A DNA stretch of 64,000 nt, taken from NCBI GenBank assembly GCA_021234155.1, contig JAJEKV010000019.1, positions 2,007,200 to 2,071,199 on the forward strand. Reading direction: 5' to 3'. This document shows positions 20,251-31,226 of the stretch, piece by piece (position 1 is the stretch's first letter; each line of letters begins with the position of its first letter). The position numbers were made by a program, and so were the translations under genes. Source of the stretch: Isoetes taiwanensis. Lineage: Eukaryota > Streptophyta > Lycopodiopsida > Isoetales > Isoetaceae. A model generated the notes under the pieces. It was not told the DNA's origin. It saw only the letters and a list, made by a program, of their open reading frames with translations, and searched no databases.

Positions 20251-21918
20251 TGTGACGTTCGGGGCGGTATACGGTCCGGGGCGATTATCTTGATCTTGCC
20301 ACGTCATGGCATTACCGCCACCTCGACCGGCGTGTGTGCTTAGCGTGTAGCTAGGTTAGTACCCTAGGGGGCAACGTGCAAGGAGTGTGCATTTATTAAT
20401 GTGCACATTCATTAATGTGCACATTCACTTAGGTGCACATTTCCCCATATGGCCACTTGTTGCCAAGTGGGCCACACCCATGGGTGCAATTAATGTGCAC
20501 ATGTCCCAATGTACACATTCATTAATGTGCACACATTTCTATGTGGGCACATTTGGCCACCTAAGCCTTAAAGGCAAGTGGGCCCATTTCCAATTATCCC
20601 ACATGCCAAAAGGGGATAATTGGAAACCCCTAGCCAACCCCCTTGTCTATATAGGGTGGGAAACCCTAACTTGCCCATTTTCGTTTCTAGGGCTTTAGAA
20701 CTCTGTTTTGGCTGCCTCAGCGACCAAAAACCGCCCCGAACTTCTGCACGGGAGAATTGCACCCTTAGTTTCCCTTGATTCGAGTGTTTCAGCAGGATGG
20801 TCGAGCTCAGGTTAGGAGGAGCCCCTCAAGGATCAGGTATTGAGCCAATTAGATAGTCTAAACCCTATTTCAGTCATAGAATCAAAGTGGGTTTAGCCTC
20901 TTAGATTGCCCATAGCGACTCTCTAGATCTCTAGATAGCGATTCTAACTAAAGAACCTAACTCTATGTTGTAGATTAGATATAGTTCTTTAGTTCTTTTG
21001 TGATGTATATGGATGATGTATCTCTATGAACTCCTTGTATTGGGAAGGGGGGTAGAGACCTAAAGCTTTGTAGTTGATGCTCCTAGTGTAGCCTCTCTAG
21101 CACACTGTAGATTCGGCCTGTGCACAAGAGCCACACCGGGTTGTGGGTGAAGGGGGCGACCGGCTAAGAAGGAGGTTCATGTCCCGACTCTTGAGCGATC
21201 CCTCGGTGTGTAAAGCCTACCGAGGGGATCATTGTGACTAGGTCTAATGGCTTGCCAGCGTGTGGGCAAGGCATGGGCTCGACAACCGTGAAGTGGTGTT
21301 CCCTTTCCGGTGGGTTCGGTCGAATAAGGGCGGTGGCCCTCTAGTCACCTTGAGTCGGCATGTAGATCTCACGGAGGGAGTGATCCCTACCCGCCCCATC
21401 GGGCGGGAAGATGAGCCCGGGAATAGCCCTTTTGGCTATGCATCCGGTGGGGCTCTGATCAGTCCCCGACACTTTTCAGCCCACTCGCAAAGTGTGCAAT
21501 GAGGGGGGCGGATGGAGTGGACAACCCTATGCCATGTTCATATGCCGCCCAAATCCATTGCCATGAATGCATGCGCAATGAACTCACGGAGACCCAAACC
21601 CGTCGATCATCCCCTTGAGTCTGAGCCTTGGGTAGGATTCCCCGTATGTATCGTGCTCACCTTGTTTATGCAGATGTGATGGACCACCCTTCGAGGTGGA
21701 TATGTGCTTATGTTATGTAATGACATGTATGTTTACGCTTCCGCAGCTAGGTAGGCCCTGAGGGAGACGGGGTAAAATGACCCCTTCACTCTTCCCACTG
21801 GAACCCGTCATGATTGCAGTGTCATGTGGAGGGCCCTGTATCGGCACGGAGCTGGTATGGGGGATGAACTCCTGTTTGTATACGGTGAGGGCACCGTATG
21901 CGAGTAGGGGACGTCACA
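20251..21918 (+). repeat. 3' LTR of the young chromovirus (1668 bp)
   Basis: It starts TGTGACGTTCGGGG and ends GGGGACGTCACA, collinear with 8517-10180. The 60 bp after the first 20 are strongly diverged. Elsewhere the differences cluster at sites reading CG, CGG or CCG here and CAG or CTG in the 5' copy. The open frames at 20387-20698 and 21260-21502 are LTR sequence, not genes. Confidence 0.95.
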
Positions 21919-21923
21919 GCCAT
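21919..21923 (+). repeat. Target-site duplication GCCAT, right copy
   Basis: Matches the left copy at 8512-8516 and is part of the codons for Asp-Gly of the interrupted RT on the minus strand. Confidence 0.95.
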
Positions 21924-22041
21924 CCTTTTTCTTCACAAACAAAATAGGGGCAATAAAAGGTGATACACTTGGCCTAATGAATCCCAACTTAAGAAGCTCT
22001 TGCAACTGCTTCTTAAGCTCTACCAATTCTGGTGTACTCAT
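21919..22041 (-). pseudogene. Old gypsy element: N-terminal part of reverse transcriptase
   Basis: The minus strand reads [20 protein letters not shown], then FIRPSVSPF and [11 protein letters not shown]. This is the conserved start of Ty3/gypsy RT, and its next residues ([12 protein letters not shown]) are found at 8516-8480, beyond the young insertion. The frame is open up to the insertion point. Confidence 0.93.
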
Positions 22042-22239
22042 TCAGTGCAGAGCCTTATTCATTTGGCATGGAATGTGATTTCACATTCCACGCCTCAGAA
22101 AGGTGGCAAGCTTTGAATCTCATCCGGAAAAAGGCCGTGGAATTCTCAAAGTACGACAGCTATTTCCCTAGGCAAGCTCTCAATAATTTCTTCATGTTTG
22201 GACTTGGCCTCTACTGACACAAGTCTAACAATGCAAGCA

Positions 22240-22515
22240 ACCTAATACCTCTTGATGGCTTTATCCAACTGAAGCAATGAAATACATTGCATAATTGAGA
22301 TAACTGATTTACCTGCTATGGTTATTCGAGCTCCATTAGCTGTGTTAAAGGTGACTTCTCGCTTTTCGCAATCAAGCCAAGAACTCTATATCCACAATAA
22401 GATCATATCGGCCGATGTTCATAATCTTGGCTCCTAGAGCAACGGGTGCTCCAGGCAGCTGAATGTTCAAGTTGATACGGCCGTGAGTGTAACGCATGGC
22501 TCCACTAGCCAGTCT
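22240..22515 (-). pseudogene. Old gypsy element: aspartic protease remnant
   Basis: The minus strand gives RLASGAMRYTHGRINLNIQL, then PGAPVALGAKIMNIGRYDLI and VDIEFL. This aligns in order with [20 protein letters not shown]...[14 protein letters not shown] in the young protease. Stops and frameshifts follow. The active-site LIDSGSS part is not visible, because an LTR-like fragment begins at about 22541 just where it should be. Confidence 0.75.
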
Positions 22516-22537
22516 AATTGGATGTGGCTATGATTTC

Positions 22538-22612
22538 AAAGGACGCTCCCAGAATCTATACGACGCTCTTATGGGCTCTTATCGTATAAATACGGGGAAT
22601 TCCCCTCCCGTT
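22538..22612 (-). repeat. LTR-edge fragment inside the old protease region
   Basis: GACGCTCCCAGAATCTATAC at about 22542, followed by CGTATAAATACGGGGAATTC, matches the outer edge of the family LTR seen at 23551, 24241 and 51206. Only about 75 bp remain. It indicates a further insertion or a rearrangement within the old element. Confidence 0.7.
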
Positions 22613-23529
22613 TCACATGCATCATCACCAATTGCTAGCCCCATGATTCTTTCGGCTTCCGCCCGGATTGCTTCATCTTCACTCACCTCCAAACGAGAAG
22701 GAGGGTAGAACTTGATGAGTATCAACACTTGGTCGGGCTGCTCTACCAATGTGTAGGGCTCTCCTAAGGCGTTCAGCTTCAGGAGGAAGCGCTCCTAGAT
22801 GAAAAATAGGGTAGGGGACTCTATGTCCCGCGGTGAACTGCTGAACAAGCTCAATTAACAGGAGCTCCACCCTGCCTAAATCGTCGGCAAGCTGCTCGCC
22901 AAGCTCAGCAAAAATCTGATGGACACTGAGGTTACAGTAACTAATGTAACCTCAAATATGGGCCATGTTCATTTGCGCAGGGAAATGTACGGAAAGAAGG
23001 CACTGGTACAGCGAATATCAAAAAATATAACCGTCACTTTTCAGATTTTAAATTTCAAACCTTTTTTTTTGGAAAAAAAATTTATACGGCAGAAATATGC
23101 GCGTATTTTTATACGCATTTTTATACGGAGGTGTGATAGAGAAAATACGTATTTCTTTTTGAATTTTGAGTCGCTATTTTGCCGATCATGCCCCTTTTGA
23201 TCCTGTGCCCATTTGATAGACGCTGGTTACCTATGTTCCTTAGTCAATTGGACTGTTCCCGACGCGTTGGTTCAAAAATCGTCTCCATTTGAGCTACCTA
23301 GGAAAGTTATGGCCCGTGGAAACAAGGGACCTCATTCCCTCCCAAAACTTAACATATTTGATTCTAGGGACTCACACCTTAATTTCCAACTAGCTTAATC
23401 CTTCCATAACTAGGCCAACATACGTACTAGCTATATAATTGGAATAGTTTAACTTATATAAGTTAAAGCCCCCTACAACTAACCAATCTAACGAGTTAGA
23501 CTATGGCCAGTGCAATGATTTGGTCTACC
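22613..23529 (-). other. Unclear interior of the old gypsy element, possible gag remnant
   Basis: A minus-strand open stretch at 22870-22679 and its continuation (LGEQLADDLG, VELLLIELVQQFTAG) has a gag-like helical composition, but I find no zinc knuckle. From about 22973 to 23205 lies an AT-rich segment with repeated TATACGG, TACGCG and TACGTA words and a start CAGGGAAATGTACGG. That start recalls the end of the TIR element at 42716, though I could not find a matching far end. Confidence 0.4.
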
Positions 23530-23550
23530 AAAATCATGCTTTGATACTGC
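23530..23550 (-). other. Diverged primer-binding site of the old gypsy element
   Basis: Directly next to the LTR edge at 23551, the minus strand reads GCAGTATCAAAGCATG. The young element has TGGTATCAGAGC at the same place. With three or so changes this is the decayed initiator-Met primer site and shows that the LTR to its right is the 5' LTR of the minus-strand element. Confidence 0.65.
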
Positions 23551-24240
23551 GACGCTCCCAGAATCTATACGATGCTCCCATCGTGTAAATATGGGGAATT
23601 CCCCTACATGGCAATTACATCACCATGGAAAGGCCCTCCGTCTAACTCGAACCACTTGGGATGGCCAAGTGTCCGGGTGAGGACACGGAGGTGTCATTCA
23701 TCCCACATCCTCTATAGGAGTCGTATACAGCGGAAGTGTACATACATGTTAACACATAGCAATCATACACAAATAATATACCACCACGAAGGGTGGTCCA
23801 TCCATCATCATATAAATAGCAAATACAAGTACAAGATACATAAACAATATACCATAAATAAGCGCTCGACCCCAGGCTCAGACTCCGGAGGGTCGACTGA
23901 CGGTCAAGGCCTCAAGATAATAGCAGACAGAGATATAACATGGCATTGGCTGGGATAGAATAATGGCTAGGGTAGTCCACTCCATCCGCCCCTCTTGTGC
24001 ACACTTTGCAGATAGGCTAAACATGCTATGGCGTGATTGTAGCCTTCCGGAGATGCAATCTCATGGAGTCACCCTATGAGACTACTCCGAATTACATCTC
24101 CCTGGTCCGATGACGCAGGTCAAGGAGGCGTCCCTCCCTGGGCATGACGAATCCCTGGGTGTGCTGCATCTGACAGTAGGCGGACAAAGTAGCCATTATT
24201 TTGGCGGGCGGTATCATTCCCCAAAAATACAGGTCGTTAA
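23551..24240 (-). repeat. Truncated 5' LTR of the old gypsy element
   Basis: It begins GACGCTCCCAGAATCTATAC (plus strand) and follows the LTR at 24241 closely for about 600 bp. It then departs after CCCTGGGTGTGCT into about 80 bp of other sequence and runs into the next, complete LTR copy. It carries the primer-binding site on its inner side. Confidence 0.8.
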
Positions 24241-25761
24241 TATGAAGCTCCCAGAATCTATACAATGCTCCCATCGTATAAATACGAGGAATTCCCCTTT
24301 TGTGGCAACTACATCACCATGGAAAGGCCATCCGTGTAACTCGAACCACTTTGGATGGCCAAGTATCTGAGTGAGGAATGCGGAGGTGTCATTCATCCCA
24401 CGTCCTCTATGGGAGTCCTATACAGTGGAAGTATACATACATGTTAGCACATAGCAATCATACACAAATAATATACCACCACAAAGGGTGATCCATCCAT
24501 CATCATATAAATAGCAAATACAAGTAAATATATATAAACAATTTACCATAAATAAGGGCTCTACCCTGGGCTCAGATTCCTGGGGGTCGACTGATGGTCA
24601 AGGCCTCAAGATAACAGCACACAGAGATATAACATGGCATTGGCTGGCATAGAACAATGGCTAGGGTAGTTCACTCCATCCGCCCCTCCTTTGTACACTT
24701 TGCAGATAGGCTGAAACATGCTATGACGTGATTGTAGCCTTCCAGAGATGCAATCTCATGGAGTCACCCTATAAGTCTACTCCGGGTTACATCTCCCTGG
24801 TCTGACGAGGCAAGTCAGGGAAGCGTCCCCTCCCCGGGCATGACAGATCCTTGAGTCTGCTAGAGAATACGTGCCACATTAGTGACTCCCACATCTGTAC
24901 CCGACTCACTCCCCTAAATCTAGAGGCCAGCTCAATTGCCTGTTCGAGCCCCAAGACGTCCATATAGGCACTCATCCTGGGACCCAGGGAGTATCAGACC
25001 CATATTCAACCCTCTTCAGTGATCGACTATAAGCCTAGCACACTATAGGAGTTCTATAGCCACGTTAGACAAGCCCCCACCTCTATTTCACCATCATACC
25101 CCTTATCTGGTGCTAAATCACAATATAGCATCCACAACCAAGTGGGCTCTTGTGCACAGGCCGCATTTACTGGATCTTAAGGGTTCTAACTAGAGACATA
25201 TCTACTTCTAGGAAGCTTTCAGGTCTCTACCCACCCTTAACCCCAGACACACAGGAGGAACAGAAAGAGAGAACATCATCATAAGCAAAGTATCCATCAT
25301 CATCTTAACAATACATAATAGAGAAATTAAATATCCATCTAATCATACAAGGGTTAGCTAAAGCACAAGCTATCTAGAGACTAACTAGTCTCTTGGCTAG
25401 AACCATTGTCACGAAAGGCTTCCATTCTTCTGATCGGGTTGCAGTGGCTGGTGGCTCCTCCTTCCTCCAACTCTTCCCAAATCGATTTGGGGAAGAATTA
25501 GGGGTAGGGACCCAATTTGGACCCTATTCTTAGCAAGTTTCCCTTGGCCAATCGATTTGGGTCAGGTGGCACTCCTTAACCAGTTGACTTTTACTAAATA
25601 TTACATTAATTAGCCTACTTAGGTTATTTAACATGCTAACAATTTAGCATAGCTAATAAAAGCCCTTTTAGGTTAACCCAAGTTATCCTCTAATGACCCA
25701 TAAGGGTCTACCTATACACCGGTGACGTGTCATATACCATATAAGTACGTGGAACGTCACA
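24241..25761 (-). repeat. Complete LTR of the old gypsy family
   Basis: From ATGAAGCTCCCAGAATC to GGAACGTCACA on the plus strand, about 1.5 kb. The minus-strand ends are TGTGACGTTCC and GGGAGCTTCA-like, the same termini as in the young element and in the copy at 51206-52614. It lies head-to-tail with the truncated LTR to its left, an arrangement that can arise by unequal LTR recombination or by nested insertion. Confidence 0.85.
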
Positions 25762-25960
25762 ATTAATATTGCTGCAATGCATGTGGGGACATCCCCTATG
25801 AAAATTTGCCATGTGGATGCCAAGTAAGCCGGCTCATTCTTCTACTTGCCAACTAATACTGACTTTGGTAAAAAAGAAACCTGACTGGCCATGGCAAATA
25901 TGACGTGCAATTCTTTAACCCAAGTTATGAGCCATTTTGAGATCCTAAATCCGCCCAAAT

Positions 25961-26009
<49 letters not shown>
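25961..26009 (+). repeat. GATA microsatellite
   Basis: About twelve uninterrupted GATA units just beyond the LTR end. Simple sequence repeat with no other visible role. Confidence 0.97.
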
Positions 26010-27109
26010 TATGGAATAATTTAATGGCTAAACTTAGCTATTTAGCGATTTTTTAGCGCATTCTTTAAAACATGTTGGCTAAAGTAAATGAAAAAAATTG
26101 AAAAAATATTAATAATATTAGCTTTAACTTTTTTCTGTGCTTGCACCAATCTTTGAACTCTTCAGCCAAAGGCAAGAAAGTAAGAGACTGAAAATTTAAA
26201 ATGTTTAGCCAGAACATAGAAAATTTTTGAATAAGTTTCGGGCTAGTTTAGCTAAAGTAATTCTAAGAAATATATGATTAATAATTTATTTCCTCGCATC
26301 CAAGGAATTTGAGGCCTAGACTAAGCTAGCAACAATTTTCTAGCATGTTTCCACAAAGGAAAAAAAAAACGTTTAAAGTAAATGGAAACAAATGGAAAAC
26401 AGTATAATAATTTTAGCTTGAGGTTTTCACCCAAACCACAGAAAGTTTTAGAATGTTTTTTTGGTTAGTTTAGCTAAATGCAAGAAAGTACGAGAGGGAA
26501 AATTTATAGAGTTTAGTAAATCACAAAACAATACAGAAGTTGGGTTGACATTTTGGTCTGGAATGACGACACGTGTCCTTCGCCTATATCACGGAATAGA
26601 AGTTGGACGACGATTCCGCGTTGCAAGTAAACAACTAGTTAGGTCGATTGTCTGCTATCCCTATTTCAGATTCGGAGCTAGATGGCTTTGCATGTTTCAG
26701 ATTCGGGTCTAGCAGGCTCGATCCATCTCAAACCGAGGCCTGATCCACCGCAAATCGGGGCCTGATCTCAAATTCTTGCTCTGCACATGCCAGATTTAGC
26801 CATATAAGGAGCTAAACATGCATTATCAGCTGCATTATTGGCCTTGCATGCTCGCCCACAGAACCGGTTCATCTCAAATCGAGGCATGCTTGCTCTGGAA
26901 AGGCTGGATTTGGCCCTGGAAAGGCTAGGTTGCATGCTCTTCCACATGCCTCCTTCATCTCAAATCTACTCATGCTTGCTCTGCATAGGTCGGACTTGAC
27001 CACATAAATTTCTTGCTTAATCACAGGTTCAAACTGCCGGATTAGTATGGAGCTCATTTGTAACATCTATAACAGGCAGATCTGTGCAAAGCTCAACCGA
27101 ATCATGAAA
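26010..27109. other. Intergenic stretch with no recognisable gene
   Basis: AT-rich first half, then a part with recurring GCATGCTTGCTCTG and CTCATCTCAAATC-like words at about 26670-26990 that look like a decayed short repeat. No open frame has a recognisable domain. Confidence 0.5.
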
Positions 27110-27288
27110 TGCCTCCCCAACTTCTGTATTGTAGAGGAATGGAAACTAGTCCAGCATTCCCAATTTGCAGGTGACCCGCTCCAGGTTCCAACATTCCCAA
27201 TTTGCCGGTGACCCGCTCCCGGCTACCACCGGTCGCGGGACCCCACCAGCAAACTGGAAATGCTATCCCAGTTTCCATTCCTCTATAC
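27110..27288. repeat. Inverted-repeat (hairpin) element, about 180 bp
   Basis: The left arm GTAGAGGAATGGAAACTAG and right arm CAGTTTCCATTCCTCTATAC are complementary. Between them, CATTCCCAATTTG(C)GGTGACCCGCTCC occurs twice in tandem. The core word GGTGACCCGCTCC recurs (as its complement) in the hairpin at 34822-34931. The structure fits a foldback MITE or a hairpin-RNA source. No target duplication is evident. Confidence 0.75.
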
Positions 27289-27346
27289 ATTTTGGAATTA
27301 TATTTGGATAAGTTTAGCTTAAACCATTACAGCTAACAGAAAATAT

Positions 27347-27360
27347 GTGATTAGTAATTT
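27347..27360 (+). repeat. Target-site duplication of the truncated LINE, left copy
   Basis: GTGATTAGTAATTT borders the oligo-T run (the LINE poly-A tail on the other strand) and recurs exactly at 31013-31026. A 14-bp exact match at both ends is the expected length for LINE target-primed insertion. Confidence 0.75.
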
Positions 27361-30300
27361 TTTTTTTTAGAGATAAAAAATAGACATTATTTACTTTAAA
27401 GGAATGGTACAAAGAGACATAGCAGGGGTGTACTCATCTGTAAATCTGAGATGAGGATAGCTACATAGCTCCTTCTTGCACTATTCCCTTGTACTTCCTA
27501 GTGTAAGCTTAGGTAGGTTCCCCATATTTCGACCTTTACTTCTTCTTCACCCTCGAAGGCTAACCTGAATTTTTTCAGCCTTTCAAGTACTATAGCTGAT
27601 GTGGTGATATGTCTTCATGATTTTCATCGAAGACCAAGGCGTTTCTCCTTTTCCATATTGACCAGATTGTCCAGGTCCTAGCTATATGAAGGGCCACCTT
27701 ATTCATGGTGCACCATTCTAGGGGAAGGATTCCCAACAACAGTTCCTTGGTGCCTAACGGGTATTCAAAGCTATCCAAACTCCATGCCCATACTACTTGC
27801 AGCTTCTCACATTCCACCAGACAATGTTCTATGGATTCCCGTTCGGCCTCGCACAAGGGGCATACTGGGCTGATGTTATTGTCCCATTTTGAGACTAGTT
27901 GATTGACCCTTGGAACCCTGTGTATCACTTGCTAGAGGAAAGCATTTATCCGAGGGGGAGGATATTTCTGCCACGCATCTCTCCAGATGTTTTTAAGGTT
28001 TTCCTACGTGATTACTAGTTCCCATTTGGTTGGTATTGGAATTAAACCCTTAGTCCTCAAGCTTTTGTAACTTGATTTCACAAACTTGTTTGGCAAAATC
28101 GTGGGGTGCAAAACCCATGGATTTTGATCTCCCGTAGTTATAGTGTTTGGAAGTACTGTGGCCACACATTCCCATATTATTTTGTCTGCGTCCTTTAAGG
28201 CAAAACGTACCTGAAATTCTGCCCAACTGACTAATTGCTCTCCCTTGTACCATTGAGCACAAGAATCTATTCCACAATTTTTCCACCTCTTTACGATCCT
28301 TGCATCAGCCACCATACCTAAGGGGCCCTGTTTGTTGTGCAGAACCACTGGTACCCACCATGGAGGGGAAGTCTCTGCTTCGAATTTGTTGATGTCAAGC
28401 GTAAATAGTTTTTTTATTATTTGCCAAGCCGAAATTAATCCCTTCAGGAATGGAGAAGCTTCTCTACATGGCCTAAGATAAAAAAAGAGTGACCATGGGA
28501 GTGATACTTTGACGGAGGGCTTACTATGCTTACATAATGCTAATAGAGCCTGGTTGATGAGGTGCATACCTGGAGACTTCACCTCTTTCTGTATGATCAT
28601 CCATATGAATTTGGCTATTAATACTTTGCTCTGTAATGATATGTCGACCATTCTAATTCCTCCTTCTGTCTTATCTCTCTTGCACTTCCACCAAGCGATT
28701 TTGACCACTGCCCCTTCTTCATTCCCTCCCCAGACAAAGTTGCGGATTAGCCCTTCTAATTCTTGTGCCTTCTCTTTTGGGGCTAGTAAAATTGATGACG
28801 TGTAGACATGAGTATTGCTTAATACATGTTTTGCCACAGTAATCCGACCTGCAAGTGATAGCTTTGCCACCTTCCACCAATTTAAGTGTTTCTGAAGGCC
28901 TAGTAGTATTTCGTCCCATATTTGTGCATTAGCGATATTGATGCCCACTGGAACGCCTAATAGGTTGGAATGCCCACCCTCTAGAATTATTTTCCATGGT
29001 AGGATTGTCAAGCATGTGGGATGCAGTTCTTCCAAAGGCCATTGTACTGCGCATTTATTCCAATTTATGAGACATCCTGAAGCTATTGAGAAGGAGGCTA
29101 GTAATTTGCCTGCGCATGACAGGTTCTCTTCCTCTGCCTCTATGAATAGAAATGTGTCGTCTGCATATTTGTTGCATATTTGTTGAGAGCCATCCAACAT
29201 TTCTAGTCCCTGAATCATACCGTCTGCAGAGGCTTGCACGAATATTTGTGAAAGTGCTTCTGCTGCAATATTGAAGAGGAATGGGGCTGAGAAGCACCCT
29301 TGCCTGATGCCCCTTTTTATGTCAAATATTGGAGAGGGTTCACCTTGGAATATGACTGAAGCTCGAGTAGATCGCAGAAGTTTCATGACCCCTTCTGTAA
29401 AAATTATTCCACAATCCAGCTTGAGCATCATTTTATGCAGAAAACTCCATCTGATACTATCATAAGCTTTGGTAAAGTCTAGCTTTAGGTAGGGCACCTT
29501 TTGTTTTGTTTTTCTAGCCCAGTGCAAACCTTCGAATGCTGCTGAGACATTGCTAAGGATACTCCTGCCCGGTAGAAAGCCCGATTGAGCTTGTGAGATG
29601 CCTTCAGCTAGAATTGGCTTGATCTTCTATGCCATAACCTTAGCTATGATTTTATAGAAAGCAGATAAAAGTGTGATGGGCCTCCAATCATTGATTGTGC
29701 TTGGCTCCTTACTCTTGGGAACCAAGGAAATACATCCTGTGTTCAATCTTGGATTTAGATTTTCAGCTTGCATAAAGTCTGTGTATGTAGAGAAGATATC
29801 ATTCTTGACCCATTCCCAATAGCATTGATAGAATTCTATGGGAATTCCATCCATACCCGGACATTTATTTTTAGCCAGTAAAAAGGTGGCCTTTTGAAGG
29901 TCCTCAATAGAGAGGGGAAGACTTAATATATCTTGCTGACTAGGTGAGACTTTTGAAACCACCAACTCTTCGAAAGTCTATTGAAATGGTAAGTTATGTT
30001 CTCCAAAGAAAGCATTGAAATGGTTATATAGATACCTTTTGAGATCTCCTGGAGATTTGAGAATTGAGCCGTCATTTTGAGTGATGGACGATAGTGTGGA
30101 AGATCTCTTCTTTTCTTTAGCTGTCTTGAAGAAGAACTTTGTGCATTTATCAGCTTCTTTTAGCCAGGTCAATCCTGCTTTACATCTCTTTTCAGCTATC
30201 TTGACCTCTTTTAATGTCTTCATCTGTTCTATTATCCTTTTCTCCTTCATCCCATCATTGGGGCCCAATGCTCTAAGTGAGAGAAGTTGGCCATAAAGGG

Positions 30301-31012
30301 AATCCAGTTCTTCCCTTTCTTTTTGCACTTTAGCCCTACCCCAGCTTTTAGCATAATTTTTAATATTTGAAAGAGCTGTTATCATGGTTTCCATACCAGT
30401 TCCCGATCTAAAAGCCGATTGCCATATGCTTTTGCAGGACTCCACAAAAATCTGGGTCTCAAATATCTGGTATTTAATTTGAATACTGTTTTAGAAGTTC
30501 TAAACTGACAGTTCTTAGTAGATATCACTTGTGGATTATGATCGGAGATAGCATTCTTTAATTGATTGGACCTTTGAAGATATGGGAGGATGGAGAAAGC
30601 CACGTCATTCATATAGCATCTATCGTGCCTTGCATACGTCCTCCCTGCTCCGAGCCATCCATTACACAATGTAAATCCCTAATCTCCTTCCAGCTCCATA
30701 AAACCCATATCCTCTACCAATTTACACCACTGAAGCTTCTCAAACCCGTGTACAATTTCTGACGAGGCCCCTTGTCTATCCTCGGCCGCCTCCACCATAT
30801 TGAAATCCCCTGTCATTAGCCATGCTACCTGACTTCCAAAGCCTTTCAATCTGTGTCTGAGAGTAGCCCATAAAGCACCTCTGCCCCTGGGGTTGTTATG
30901 GGCGTAAATATTCACCAGACCCCATATTCTACCTTCTTGTTGCCATATAATTATAGCCCACCTACCAAACCTGTCTATCTGTGAATCACATACTTTTACG
31001 TCCTCCTTCCAG
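27361..31012 (-). mobile_element. 5'-truncated LINE, minus strand, 3.65 kb
   Basis: The 3' tail is the oligo-T at 27361-27368. Reading leftward from 31012 come the endonuclease, reverse transcriptase and a C-terminal zinc-binding segment of ORF2. ORF1 and the N-terminal part of the endonuclease are missing, so the insertion was 5'-truncated. The duplicated GTGATTAGTAATTT sites bracket it. The right boundary falls just before the codon for the Trp of WKEDVKV, which aligns with the Trp of AWSMDVHV in the LINE at 53487-59414. The minus-strand frame happens to stay open beyond it to 31134. Confidence 0.85.
27590..31012 (-). pseudogene. LINE ORF2: endonuclease (partial), reverse transcriptase, zinc-binding end
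   Basis: The endonuclease part runs from 31012 to about 30400 (FGRWAIIIW, GLVNIYAHNNPRGR, WLMTGDFNMVEAAEDR, then SDHNPQ). The region 30445-29978 is the linker (AGLTWLKEADKCTKFFFKTAK). The RT occupies 29965-28004: NKCPGMDGIPIEFYQ, NTGCISLVPKSKEPSTINDW, RPITLLSAFYKII, KLDFTKAYDSIRW, GIRQGCFSAPFLFNIAAEAL and the catalytic CNKYADDTFLF. The zinc-binding end is at 27928-27590 (SPVCPLCEAERESIEHCL). Frames break at about 30660, 29970, 29600 and 27960. It once nicked the target and copied its own RNA. Confidence 0.93.
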
Positions 31013-31026
31013 GTGATTAGTAATTT
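31013..31026 (+). repeat. Target-site duplication of the truncated LINE, right copy
   Basis: GTGATTAGTAATTT, identical to 27347-27360, placed exactly where ORF2 similarity to the fuller LINE fades. Confidence 0.75.
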
Positions 31027-31191
31027 ATTCCCTTGTAGGTAGATGGGTTTTTTATGTCTTAAGGAATTTGCAGGAAAGAAGCTTTTGCCTTGGGAAATTT
31101 TGATTCTGCAAGCACCAATTGGCCCCAAGGGCATTTCAATTATTTTGTCAAAACTTAGGGGTGTTTTGTGAATTTTAGAATTTGAAATTTG

Positions 31192-31224
<33 letters not shown>
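31192..31224 (+). repeat. A33 homopolymer
   Basis: An uninterrupted run of 33 A. It could be the tail of a very short plus-strand retrotransposed sequence to its left, but no element body is recognisable there. Confidence 0.95.

Positions 31225-31226
<2 letters not shown>

Larger units (their letters stand above)
8517..21918 (+). mobile_element. Young plus-strand Ty3/gypsy chromovirus with extra accessory genes
   Basis: A complete 13.4-kb LTR retrotransposon. In order it has: 5' LTR, initiator-Met primer-binding site, a 4.2-kb accessory region with two gene modules, gag with zinc knuckle, aspartic protease, reverse transcriptase, RNase H, integrase with chromodomain, polypurine tract and 3' LTR. 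Five-base target duplications flank it. The LTR ends form an 8-bp inverted repeat (TGTGACGT/ACGTCACA). The gag-protease, RT-RNase H and integrase blocks are long but lie in three different frames, so this copy is probably no longer autonomous. The accessory region is the unusual part, because it encodes a histone H3-family protein. The element sits inside an older, related element in the opposite orientation. Confidence 0.95.

Noticed and set aside
20387-20698. 103-codon frame, also at 8650-8895
   Set aside because: It lies wholly within the two LTR copies and consists of GTGCACA subrepeats.
22973-23205. A short hAT-type MITE starting CAGGGAAATG
   Set aside because: I could not find a complementary right end or an 8-bp duplication, so it is kept only as an observation.
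31027-31134. Continuation of the truncated LINE endonuclease to 31134
   Set aside because: The frame stays open, but the 14-bp duplication places the boundary at 31012, and similarity to the fuller LINE is poor beyond it.
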